DNA of 64,000 bases from an uncultured Lachnospiraceae bacterium. Its GTDB lineage: Bacteria; Bacillota; Clostridia; Lachnospirales; Lachnospiraceae. Below are positions 1 to 8,007 of the stretch, one piece after another. A model generated the notes under the pieces. The model was not told where the DNA came from. It was given only the letters and a program-made list of their open reading frames with translations, and did no database searches. The stretch is taken from assembly GCA_900548905.1 (NCBI GenBank), contig URMK01000018.1:38750-102749 (forward strand), given 5' to 3'. Made by a program: the position numbers and the translations under genes. Positions within the stretch are counted from its first letter, which is position 1. Every line of letters starts with the position of its first letter.

Positions 1-172
1 GTTCATAAAAAACCGGCCGCTCCAGAGGCGTCTCATTGGGAGAATGGAGTGCCAGCATAAGCCTTCCGTCCGGCGTGTGAAACAGCATACCATGACCGCC
101 GTCCCGTTCAAACAGCATGAGGGGTGTTTGTGCGCTATGGGTGTGCTGCTGTGCACTACTGACGACTATCCT
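1..172 (-). pseudogene. GH43-type glycosidase fragment, cut by window edge
   Basis: Read on the minus strand, one open frame gives a stretch with ERDGGHGMLF, DGRLMLALH and NETPLERPVF. These are typical of the C-terminal end of the catalytic domain of family 43 glycosidases (beta-xylosidase or arabinanase type). The frame is closed upstream by an in-frame TAA at 173-175, right beside the small gene pair that starts at 193, so the N-terminal catalytic part is missing. The rest runs off the left edge. This is probably a truncated remnant rather than an active enzyme. The family call rests on motif memory only. Confidence 0.55.
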
Positions 173-192
173 TTAACACTCTCACCATGATT

Positions 193-471
193 CTAACAGT
201 AGAAATATATCTCATTTACAAGGAAGAATTTTTTCCATTCTAAACATATTAAAAAAAACTGAGCAGATATAAACTCTAACAAATCATTTAATTCTTTTCG
301 TGGTATGTTACTTCCGTTATTGGCAAGAATACAGCCACCCGATTTGGTCAGCCAAACTTTTGTTGCATTTGGAGTCGGTTTTCCTTTTGCTATATGAACA
401 TGAATTGGTTCACCGTTTTCATTAGACCAAAAGAATACTTTATAACCGCTAACCGTAAATATACTAGGCAA
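193..471 (-). CDS. DUF4160 family small protein
   Basis: This is a 92-residue protein of the DUF4160 type, seen from the opening PSIFTVSGYKVFFWSNE, the GEPIHVHIAKGKP segment and the closing LEFISAQFFLICLEW. I chose the TTG start at 471. It sits 7 nt after a GGAGG and matches the family's usual MPxIF opening; the upstream ATG codons at 495 and 486 have no ribosome site. It overlaps the preceding gene by 8 bp, so the two are translationally coupled. DUF4160 genes are commonly paired with a small acidic partner, as here, and are suspected to form toxin-antitoxin-like modules, but the function is not established. Confidence 0.75.
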   Translation of the reverse strand: MPSIFTVSGYKVFFWSNENGEPIHVHIAKGKPTPNATKVWLTKSGGCILANNGSNIPRKELNDLLEFISAQFFLICLEWKKFFLVNEIYFYC

Positions 472-733
472 TCTGAATTCCTCCATTCGCAGCATATTTA
501 TATATCAAATGTGCATTGCTTTGTAAAAGCTGTTCAAACAACTTTATTTCATCATCAGAATATCCATTTTTCTCTATCCAATGATAATCTGGTAACTCAC
601 ATCTCGCAGAATCGAACCCATCTTCGGTTGCTCTTTCAAAATTTACTATGATTTTTTGCTTTCCGCTATCTTCTATAATTTGAGAATGTACAATCTCCGT
701 TTCATCAGCCAAAACCATATATGGATACATCAT
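464..733 (-). CDS. small acidic partner of DUF4160 protein
   Basis: This is an 89-residue acidic protein beginning MMYPYMVLADETEIVHSQ and ending YKYAANGGIQIA. It resembles the conserved small proteins encoded directly before DUF4160 genes in Firmicutes, and I do not know an assigned function. The ATG at 733 is chosen because GGAGGT lies 7 nt upstream; longer reading-frame starts lack a ribosome site. Its stop overlaps the DUF4160 start by 8 bp, so this is the first gene of a two-gene unit. An antitoxin role is only an inference from this arrangement. Confidence 0.7.
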   Translation of the reverse strand: MMYPYMVLADETEIVHSQIIEDSGKQKIIVNFERATEDGFDSARCELPDYHWIEKNGYSDDEIKLFEQLLQSNAHLIYKYAANGGIQIA

Positions 734-842
734 CTGATTCACCTCCATCACATCTGTTTTCTTTATTATACACAATTTCCTATCTAATAAAAAGAACTTA
801 CCGAACATATTTCCCAACAAATTTGTTACATTATTAACCCTC

Positions 843-962
843 TCCTTTTATCCCCGCGATACGGTGCCGGTGTCCCGTCTCCTGGATCGGTTCAAAGAAC
901 TGGGAAAGCCTATACATATCACGGAGATGACGGAGGACCAAGGGAAATCTTTTTCCGGCTGA
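843..962 (+). pseudogene. GH10-like glycosidase fragment
   Basis: A short open frame encodes VSRLLDRFKELGKPIHITEM and then ends in TGA. The ILDRFxxLGxPIHITE pattern is characteristic of the strand carrying the nucleophile glutamate in family 10 xylanase-like proteins. Only about 38 residues survive and no start is present. It lies between the DUF4160 pair and another broken glycosidase, which fits a decayed polysaccharide locus. Confidence 0.45.
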
Positions 963-1022
963 GAGCTTTAAAAACAAAGACAAAGGGCGCTTCCCGCAAG
1001 GGTCCGGACGGGGAGGCGGCGG

Positions 1023-1609
1023 ATGGACAGAATTGACAGGAAAAAGGTGGTTAAACGGCATAATCCGGTGCTTACGGCAATCGATTATGAGTCTCCCCTG
1101 ACGGTGGGAAATGGTTTTTTTGCCTATACCTTCGATGTTACAGGAATGCAGCAGAAGGGTGGCTTATGCGGCGGAAAAAAAGAAGGCGATGAAGAGGTTT
1201 ACGAATGGCTGCGCCACAATCCCCACCGGTATAATCTGGTGGAGGCGGGGCTATTATACGACGGCAGAGAGGTGGAGCCCGGAACTGTCGGCGGGATCCG
1301 CCAGGAACTTAATCTGTATGAGGGGATTGCCCGAAGCGAATTTCTGCTTGGCGGAGAAGCCTGCAGCGTCCTGACGGCCTGCGGGGACGAGGACAGCGTT
1401 GCTTTTTCTCTGCACAGCCGCGCATTACAGGATGGAAAATAAAAATCAGGATACGCCTGCCCTATCCCGGTACGAAAATAGGCGGCGCAGACTGGGAGCG
1501 GGAGGAACGGCATACCACGGAGCTTGCGCAGCAGCAGGAAAACAGCGCCCTGCTGGTTCACCGGATGGACAGGGATTCCCTCTGTTTTTTTCCGCTCAAT
1601 GTGGTATGA
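1023..1609 (+). pseudogene. large glycosidase-like protein, N-terminal remnant with frameshift
   Basis: The frame opens MDRIDRKKVVKRHNPVLTAI and contains SPLTVGNGFFAYTFDVTG, a start typical of large uncharacterised glycosidase-like proteins. After DVTG the sequence jumps to EEVYEWLRHNPHR, so an internal piece seems lost. The first frame ends in TAA at about 1440, but homologous-looking coding continues one base out of register (IKIRIRLPYPGTKIGGADWE, then LLVHRMDRDSLCFFPLN) to a TGA at 1607-1609. An internal deletion, a frameshift and a missing C-terminus mark it as a dead gene. The exact family is uncertain. Confidence 0.5.
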
Positions 1610-1666
1610 TGAGTACAAAAAAGACTCTGTTGCCAAAGACAAAGAATACGAAAGCGGGATATCCAT

Positions 1667-2755
1667 ATGAACCGGGAGGAATTTCTGCAGCAGTTTGAAC
1701 CCATTCAAAAAAATGATTTATACCGGGAACTGTATTTTTACCGGCCGGCCGCGTTTGAAAAGCCCGTGGAAAGCTGGGAGGAATTCTGTTCCCGCTTTGC
1801 CGGGGAGGACGACGGGAATAGGCGGCGGCTTCCTTCCGAGCCGCCCACGCCTATTGCCGCCTTTTTTACGGAGGAGGAATATTTTTCCCGGGAAATGTGG
1901 GGAGAGGTCAATGTCATTACCAATGCCAGGTACTGCCCTGCCTTTCTGCATAAACTGGAATTTATTAAAATCATTTATGTATTCCGGGGAAGCTGTCTTT
2001 TTTTTATAGACGGAAGCTGGATTAAAATGACAGAGGGCAACGCTTGTATTGTGGCGCCGGGCGTGGAGCAGACCGTATTTTCCTGTGCCGATGAGGATAT
2101 CGTGCTGAATCTGCTGATACGCAGAAGCACCTTTGCCGAATCCTTCTGGGAACTGCTGGAAACGAATGACGGGGGAAGTATTGCCGATTTCTTCTGGAAG
2201 ATGCTGTATCACAAACCAGGAGGGGAGGTACTGCTGTTCTCCAGCAGCCCGGACGCACTTCTGGAAGAAAGTGTGATGGAGCTTTATGAGGAGGCGGTGC
2301 TGCAGCCGGTCAAGAGCCGTCTTGTGATGAAAAGCATGATGATGTCTATTTTTGCTTATATTTTGCGTTGGGATGAAAAGGATGTGGTCCGGTTAAAGAA
2401 AAAAGGGGACAGGGGGCAATATCCCCTCGCCCGGTATCTGCAGTATATGAAGACCCATCTTGACAGCGTTTCCCTGTCATCCCTGGCCCGTGAATTCTAT
2501 GTGAGTGAAGGGTATTTAAGCCGCTATTTCCGCAGGGAAACCGGCTCTTCCTTCAGCCATTTGCTGATGGAGATGAAGATGAAAAGCGCAGCGGAGCTGC
2601 TGCTTAAGACGGAATGTAACATAGAGAAAATCATAGCGTTGGTGGGATATACGGATCAAAGTAACTTTTTCAGGAATTTTAAGGCCATATATGGGTTAAC
2701 GCCGCTTGTATACCGCAAGAAAAAGGGGCAGGCGGAATTCATGCGGACCTATTAA
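1667..2755 (+). CDS. AraC family transcriptional regulator (first of tandem pair)
   Basis: This 362-residue protein has an AraC-type double helix-turn-helix at about residues 254-355 (SLSSLAREFYVSEGYLSRYF, then IIALVGYTDQSNFFRNFKAI). It is preceded by a cupin-like sensor with YCPAFLHKLEFIKIIYVFRG at about 105-125. Such regulators usually bind a sugar ligand and activate neighbouring glycan genes. It is 29 bp upstream of a paralogous regulator and about 1.3 kb upstream of a binding-protein gene, so it probably controls the transporter and rhamnosidase locus. The ATG at 1667 has only a weak ribosome site (GCGGGA), so the start is less certain than for its neighbour. Confidence 0.88.
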   Translation: MNREEFLQQFEPIQKNDLYRELYFYRPAAFEKPVESWEEFCSRFAGEDDGNRRRLPSEPPTPIAAFFTEEEYFSREMWGEVNVITNARYCPAFLHKLEFIKIIYVFRGSCLFFIDGSWIKMTEGNACIVAPGVEQTVFSCADEDIVLNLLIRRSTFAESFWELLETNDGGSIADFFWKMLYHKPGGEVLLFSSSPDALLEESVMELYEEAVLQPVKSRLVMKSMMMSIFAYILRWDEKDVVRLKKKGDRGQYPLARYLQYMKTHLDSVSLSSLAREFYVSEGYLSRYFRRETGSSFSHLLMEMKMKSAAELLLKTECNIEKIIALVGYTDQSNFFRNFKAIYGLTPLVYRKKKGQAEFMRTY

Positions 2756-2784
2756 GGGGAAAAGAGGACGGCAGGAGGAAGGAA

Positions 2785-3822
2785 ATGAATCTCAGTGACG
2801 GATTGGGAAGGGAAGAAATCCTTTATAAAAGCTTATACCGGCAGTCCAGGGAGCTTTGGGAACAGCCGGTAACAGACTGGGACGAGCTGGTGCGCCGTTA
2901 TCATAAGGCGGGGATCCGGGAGATTCCCACAGAGGCGCCCTCCAAGATGGGGACGGTTCTTACCGAGTCGGACTTTTTCACGGAACATGTGAAAGATGTG
3001 GTATGCTTTAACAACCTCCGGTATTGTCCGCCGTTCCTTCACCGGCTGGAGTTCATTAAGATTATCTATGTATACAGGGGGAGGGTTACCCTGTATCTGA
3101 ATGACGAAAAATATGAGCTGCGGTCGGGGAATTTCTGTATCATCACACCGGGCATAAGGCATACGGTTTTTTCCGGGCATGACGAGGATGTGATTATCAA
3201 TATCCTGATGCGTGTCAGCTCTTTTTCCAATGCATTTTCCGGGATTCTGATGGAACAGAATATCCTGGCGGATTTTTTCTGGAAAATACTCTATACCAAG
3301 CACAGTAACCGGGTGCTGGTATTTGTATGCAGGAACGATGCGAAGCTGGATCGCTGGGTGGAAAAAATGGTGGATGAGTCGGCGAGAGGGCAGTATGCCA
3401 GCAACCTGCTGATGAAAAGCGCTGCCTGTATTTTTCTGGGGATTGTCATGCGGGAGCATCTGAAGGAGCTGCATTTAAAGGAGGAGCTGACGGACGAGGT
3501 ATATGTGCTCCCTGCCATTATCCAGACGATGCGCAGCAGCCTTAAGACGATAACCCTTGATGAGTTGTGTCTGCAGTTTCATATGAGTGAAACGGATCTG
3601 AAACGGTATATCGTGAGAGAAAGCGGGTATACCTACCGGTATCTCCTCCGGGATCTGCGCCTGCGCAGAGCCGTGGAATTGCTGCGTAATACCAAACTCA
3701 GCATGGAACGGATCATGGAGGAGACGGGCTACAGCAACATGAATAATTTTTACAGGAGTTTCCGGGAGCACTTTGGCAAAACGCCGTTGGAGTTCAGGAA
3801 AAACGAGGAAATCCTTATCTGA
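2785..3822 (+). CDS. AraC family transcriptional regulator (second of tandem pair)
   Basis: This 345-residue paralogue of the preceding gene shares its sensor-domain signature (YCPPFLHRLEFIKIIYVYRG near residues 75-95) and a C-terminal AraC DNA-binding domain from about residue 241 (MEETGYSNMNNFYRSFREHF). A strong AGGAGGAAGGAA precedes the ATG. It is probably cotranscribed with the first regulator. The pair looks like an old duplication with diverged sensor domains, which could mean two ligands or a heterodimer. A rho-independent terminator follows, so the transporter operon is a separate transcription unit. Confidence 0.88.
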   Translation: MNLSDGLGREEILYKSLYRQSRELWEQPVTDWDELVRRYHKAGIREIPTEAPSKMGTVLTESDFFTEHVKDVVCFNNLRYCPPFLHRLEFIKIIYVYRGRVTLYLNDEKYELRSGNFCIITPGIRHTVFSGHDEDVIINILMRVSSFSNAFSGILMEQNILADFFWKILYTKHSNRVLVFVCRNDAKLDRWVEKMVDESARGQYASNLLMKSAACIFLGIVMREHLKELHLKEELTDEVYVLPAIIQTMRSSLKTITLDELCLQFHMSETDLKRYIVRESGYTYRYLLRDLRLRRAVELLRNTKLSMERIMEETGYSNMNNFYRSFREHFGKTPLEFRKNEEILI

Positions 3823-3880
3823 AGGGAAAGTACAGGTAACCGGGAAAGGGAAGGCCGGTGATAGGAACAGAATACGGACG

Positions 3881-3913
3881 GCACGGTAAAAATCATTTAC
3901 CGTGCTTTTTTTT
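3881..3913 (+). terminator. rho-independent terminator after the AraC pair
   Basis: A perfect 10-bp stem (GCACGGTAAA with TTTACCGTGC, 5-nt loop) is followed by eight T residues, 59 bp after the second AraC stop codon. Confidence 0.9.
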
Positions 3914-4100
3914 GATCCGGTTCCCGCAATATACCTTTCAGGAGTATCGGTACAAAATGGCAGGAAAAGGTCATATAAAGCAAGTTTTGTGTAGAGTGAT
4001 ATGAGCAAATGAGAAATATATAATAGAAACACACAAAACATACAAATTGTATTTTGTTAAAAGGGGACTGTGTTGTGAAAATTACAAGGAGGGAATGAAA

Positions 4101-5792
4101 ATGGCTAAAAAAATGAAGGCAATTGTTCTGGCTGCCGCGATGTCGGTGACGTTGCTGGCAGGCTGCGCGGGGAAAGGGGCGGACACGTCGGCGACGGCGG
4201 ACAATGCGGGCCAAACCACAGAAAACCAGGGAAGTATGGCAGCAGGCGGGGAGGAAGCATCCGGAGAAAACGGCAGCGGCCTGGTTCCGATCACTTTCAG
4301 CAGGGCGCAGGATTCGCTGATGGAAACGGATATTTTTGCAAGAATGGAAGGGGCCAGTTATGAAGACAATCTCTGGACGGATTTGATCGCGGAAAGGCTT
4401 GGCTATGATGTGAAATATCTGTGGATTGCTTCCAGCGCGGAGCTTCAGACACAGAAATTCAATGCGGCCATGGCGGCGGGCACGATTCCGGATATCGTAT
4501 GTGTGAATAAGACGGACCTGAAGCAGCTTGTGGAAGCCGGTCTTGTCGTGGATATGAAACCTTATTTTGAGGAGTACGCCAGTGATTTTGTCAAGGATTT
4601 GATTGCGGCGGGCGGGGATGCTGCGATTCAGGCATGTACCTATGACGGCGTGCAGTATGGGATTCCTTATGTGGACTGCGACATTGAGACGGCACAGATG
4701 CTTTGGCTGCGCCAGGACTGGCTGGACGAGCTGGGGCTGGAGGCACCGGAAACACTGGAGGAACTTAAAAGCATCCTGAAAGCGTTTAAGGAGCATGCGG
4801 GCAGCGGTGGATCGGGTCTGGCACTCAGCTCCGATATTTACGGCAACAATTTTGATATCAAGGGCTGGTGCAACGCCTATGGGGCATATCCCAAATATTG
4901 GATCGATGACGGAAGCGGAAAGCTGGTATACGGCAGTACCACTCCGGAAATGAAGGAGGCGCTGGGAAGCCTTGCAGAGCTTTTCCAGGAGGGATTACTT
5001 GATCCGGAATTCTATGTAAACGACAATGACAAGGCGAAGGAAGCGCTTGTGAACGGAAAATGCGGGGCTATGTACGGCTATCACGCAGGCTCCCTGTGGC
5101 CGCTGCAGGATGTGGTGGATGCCGATCCGGAAGCGGACTGGCGCCCTTATGCGCTGCCTGTAAAGAATGCGGGCGATACTATCAAACCCGGTATTCATAT
5201 GTGCACGGCAAACTGGTATGCGGTGAGCAAGGACTGTGCCCATCCGGAAGCTTTGGTTGAGATGCTGAACTTATATTGTGAAAAAGTGCTGGATCCCGAA
5301 AAGAATGAGTATGCGGTATATGCCAATCCCGGAGACGGGCTGGAGGGCGTCTGGAGGCTTACCCCGGTAACCATCAACAGCCCCAATAAAAACCAGGTAA
5401 CGGCAAAGGCGATTGAAGAACCTTTAAAAACCGGCGATCCGGGTGAACTTACCGGGGAACAGTACAGTATGTGGGAATACAGCTATAAGGCGCAGAACGG
5501 AGATACCCAGCTTTGGGGATGGAACCGCGTATTCGGGGCGGACGGCTCCCAGCAGCTGCTGATCTCCTATCAGAACGACAGCAATGTGGAATTGGTATAT
5601 GATCAGTTCTTCGGCCCTCCCGGTGAGATTATGACCACGAAGAAAACCACGCTGGATGATATGCTGGATCAGGTGTTCATCAAAATCATCGCCGGCCAGG
5701 AGCCTCTGGATTCTTTTGATTCCGTGGTGGAACAGTGGAAAACGGCAGGCGGTCAGGAGATGACGGACGAAGTGAACGAATGGTACTCTTGA
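4101..5792 (+). CDS. lipoprotein sugar-binding protein of ABC importer (LplA/YtcQ type)
   Basis: This 563-residue extracellular solute-binding protein starts with a lipoprotein signal peptide ending LLAGC (Cys22), followed by a Gly/Ser/Thr/Glu-rich linker to about residue 70. The size and the sequences AAMAAGTIPDIV and GIPYVDCDIETAQMLWLRQD fit the large LplA/YtcQ class that captures oligosaccharides, and it would be anchored outside the membrane. The ATG at 4101 is chosen because AGGAGG lies 8 nt upstream and it gives a proper signal peptide; the ATG at 4095 is only 2 nt from that site. The permease genes follow after a long palindromic spacer. The GH78 gene downstream suggests rhamnose-containing oligosaccharides. 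Confidence 0.9.
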   Translation: MAKKMKAIVLAAAMSVTLLAGCAGKGADTSATADNAGQTTENQGSMAAGGEEASGENGSGLVPITFSRAQDSLMETDIFARMEGASYEDNLWTDLIAERLGYDVKYLWIASSAELQTQKFNAAMAAGTIPDIVCVNKTDLKQLVEAGLVVDMKPYFEEYASDFVKDLIAAGGDAAIQACTYDGVQYGIPYVDCDIETAQMLWLRQDWLDELGLEAPETLEELKSILKAFKEHAGSGGSGLALSSDIYGNNFDIKGWCNAYGAYPKYWIDDGSGKLVYGSTTPEMKEALGSLAELFQEGLLDPEFYVNDNDKAKEALVNGKCGAMYGYHAGSLWPLQDVVDADPEADWRPYALPVKNAGDTIKPGIHMCTANWYAVSKDCAHPEALVEMLNLYCEKVLDPEKNEYAVYANPGDGLEGVWRLTPVTINSPNKNQVTAKAIEEPLKTGDPGELTGEQYSMWEYSYKAQNGDTQLWGWNRVFGADGSQQLLISYQNDSNVELVYDQFFGPPGEIMTTKKTTLDDMLDQVFIKIIAGQEPLDSFDSVVEQWKTAGGQEMTDEVNEWYS

Positions 5793-5805
5793 ATCTCTTT
5801 CTTAC

Positions 5806-5830
5806 GGCCAGCGCGGCAAGTGCGCTGGCC
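5806..5830 (+). other. stem-loop just after binding-protein gene
   Basis: A 9-bp perfect stem (GGCCAGCGC with GCGCTGGCC, 7-nt loop) starts 13 bp after the binding-protein stop. No T tract follows, so it is more likely an mRNA 3'-end stabiliser or partial terminator than a full terminator. It would favour binding protein over permease expression. Confidence 0.6.
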
Positions 5831-5840
5831 TGACTGAATA

Positions 5841-6106
5841 GTTACATACGCAAACATCGCAGGAGCCAAAGGGCCTCCCTCCCGCTGTCGGCGCGTCGTG
5901 TCCGGGATTGAAAAGGATTTTTTTCAGTCAGTCATACCGTACATTCCGATGAGCCCGAAGGCATCAAGTGTGTCAGGTGAGGCTGACACACTTGATCGGT
6001 CTCCTCTCCATGGTCTGAAATGACTGAAAAGAATTCCTTTTCAATTCCGGACGTGACGAGACGGCAGCGGGAGGGAGGCCCTTTGGCTCCTGCGGTGTTT
6101 GCGTTA
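5841..6106. repeat. nested long palindrome (MITE-like repeat unit)
   Basis: Two imperfect arms of about 90 bp (5841-5935 and 6017-6106) are reverse complements of each other. They share GCAGGAGCCAAAGGG, CTCCCTCCCGCTG and ATTGAAAAGGA blocks. Between them is an independent 14-bp perfect hairpin, ATCAAGTGTGTCAG with CTGACACACTTGAT (5963-5996). Another copy of the left-arm sequence lies at 63940-64000, so this is a dispersed repeat. It sits inside an ABC operon, between the binding-protein and permease genes. Whether it is mobile or a regulatory RNA structure cannot be told from one window. Confidence 0.8.
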
Positions 6107-6147
6107 CAAAAAAGAACCATTTTTATGCGTGGTGTGGGAGGAACCGT

Positions 6148-7083
6148 ATGGCTTCAACAAAGAAAAAAGGAAAAAGCAAATATACCGTCGCTGTCTTTAA
6201 GAGGGAGCTGCCGCTGCATCTGATGCTGCTTCCGGGACTTATCCTGGTAGCCGTTTTCAGTTATACCCCTATGGCTGGGCTGATTATCGCTTTCCAGAAG
6301 TTTATTCCGAGCAAGGGGATGTTCGGTGATCAGCAGTGGGTGGGGCTGGGTAACTTCACTTATGTGTTCAGCCTGCCCGGTTTTGATCAGGCGCTGAAAA
6401 ATACCATAGTCATCGCTTTCTGGAAAATTCTTCTGGGGCTGGCGGTACCTATCATTTTTGCACTGCTGCTGAATGAAGTGAATCGCAGCGGCTTTAAGAG
6501 AACCGTACAGACCATCGTGTATCTGCCTTATTTTTTGTCCTGGGTGGTTCTGGGCGGTATTTTTCTGGATATGCTTTCGCCCAGCTCCGGTATTGTCAAC
6601 CAAATACTTACGGCGCTGGGGGGCAAGAGCGTTTTTTTCCTGGGAGACAACCGTTATTTCAAGCCGACCCTGATCGTGACGGATATCTGGAAAAATTTCG
6701 GATATGGGGCTATTGTTTATCTGGCCGCCATTCTGGGAATTGACACGGACCTGTATGAGGCGGCGCAGATAGACGGAGCCAACCGCTGGAAGCAGGTATG
6801 GCATGTAACTCTTCCGGGCATGCGGATGATCATCGTGCTGATGATGGTGCTCAGTCTGGGAAACGTGCTGAATGCAGGGTTTGATCAGATCTTCAACCTT
6901 TACAGCAAAGCGGTGTATGAATCCGGAGATATCCTGGATACCTTTGTATACCGCCTGGGCCTGATCGATGCCCAGTACGGGCCGGCTACGGCAGTGGGGC
7001 TGTTTAAGTCGATCATATCCACCATGTTTATTTCGGTTTCCTACTGGCTGGCCTACCGGTTTGCGGATTACCGGATCTTTTAA
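6148..7083 (+). CDS. ABC sugar permease (LplB type)
   Basis: This 311-residue inner-membrane permease has about six hydrophobic segments. It carries the LplB-type opening (LHLMLLPGLILVAVFSYTPM) and the EAA loop EAAQIDGANRWKQVWHVTLP near residue 210, which contacts the ATPase. A GGGAGG ribosome site precedes the ATG. It forms the import channel with the next gene for ligand delivered by the upstream lipoprotein. No ATPase gene is in the locus, so a shared MsmX-type ATPase elsewhere in the genome is likely. Confidence 0.92.
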   Translation: MASTKKKGKSKYTVAVFKRELPLHLMLLPGLILVAVFSYTPMAGLIIAFQKFIPSKGMFGDQQWVGLGNFTYVFSLPGFDQALKNTIVIAFWKILLGLAVPIIFALLLNEVNRSGFKRTVQTIVYLPYFLSWVVLGGIFLDMLSPSSGIVNQILTALGGKSVFFLGDNRYFKPTLIVTDIWKNFGYGAIVYLAAILGIDTDLYEAAQIDGANRWKQVWHVTLPGMRMIIVLMMVLSLGNVLNAGFDQIFNLYSKAVYESGDILDTFVYRLGLIDAQYGPATAVGLFKSIISTMFISVSYWLAYRFADYRIF

Positions 7084-7097
7084 AGGAGGGCACAACA

Positions 7098-7979
7098 TTG
7101 AAAAAAATGACGAAGGGACGTCTTGTCTTTCAGATAATCAATTATACCGTACTGATCCTTTTATCTGTTTTGTGCCTGTTTCCGCTGCTGAATATCCTGG
7201 CCATGTCCTTTTCCAGCGCCACAGCAGTAGCGGCGGGGAAAGTTTCCGTCCTGCCGGTGGAATTCAATACCTATGCCTACAGCTATGTCATAGGAAAAAA
7301 GGATTTCTGGAATTCTCTGCTGAAATCGGTGGAGAGGGTATGTATCGGTGTCCCCTTTTCCATGCTGATAACCATTCTGGTGGCTTATCCGTTATCCAAG
7401 GAACGGACACAGCTGAGGCTGCGCAGCTTTTATTCCTGGATTTTCTTCTTCACGATGCTTTTTTCCGGCGGCCTCATCCCCGGTTATCTGTTAATACAGA
7501 ATCTGCATCTGATGGATACGATCTGGGCGCTGATTCTGCCTATGGCGGTTCCGGTGTACAACATCGTGCTCATGCTGAATTTCTTCCGCGGCATTCCCCG
7601 TGAACTGGAGGAAGCGGCGCTGATAGACGGCGCCAACCAGTTCCAGACCTGCTTCCGGATATATGTACCCTGTGCCAAGCCGTCGATTGCCACGCTTACC
7701 CTGTTCTGTTTCATTACCCATTGGAACAGCTACTTTGACGGACTGATTTTTTCCAATTTCCCGGAAAGCTATCCGCTTGCCTCTTTTCTGTATACCGTAG
7801 TCGTACAGAGGGATATGAGCCTTTTGAGCATGGAGCAGATCCGGGAGCTTTCCCTGGTGGATGACAGGACCATCCGCTGTGCACAGATATTTATTGCGCT
7901 GATCCCGATCATGCTGATATACCCTTTTGCCCAGAAATACTTTGTGAAGGGAATGACAGTAGGTTCCGTAAAGGGATGA
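7098..7979 (+). CDS. ABC sugar permease (YtcP type)
   Basis: This 293-residue second permease subunit has six hydrophobic segments and the EAA loop EEAALIDGANQFQTCFRIYV near residue 173. It starts at a TTG (7098) placed just after a strong AAAGGAGGG. The gap to the first permease is only 14 bp, so the two are cotranscribed. Family members carry complex oligosaccharides, such as pectin or rhamnogalacturonan fragments, into Gram-positive cells. The rhamnosidase directly downstream agrees with that. Confidence 0.92.
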   Translation: MKKMTKGRLVFQIINYTVLILLSVLCLFPLLNILAMSFSSATAVAAGKVSVLPVEFNTYAYSYVIGKKDFWNSLLKSVERVCIGVPFSMLITILVAYPLSKERTQLRLRSFYSWIFFFTMLFSGGLIPGYLLIQNLHLMDTIWALILPMAVPVYNIVLMLNFFRGIPRELEEAALIDGANQFQTCFRIYVPCAKPSIATLTLFCFITHWNSYFDGLIFSNFPESYPLASFLYTVVVQRDMSLLSMEQIRELSLVDDRTIRCAQIFIALIPIMLIYPFAQKYFVKGMTVGSVKG

Positions 7980-8007
7980 ATATACATACCGGGAAAAGAG
8001 GTTACCC

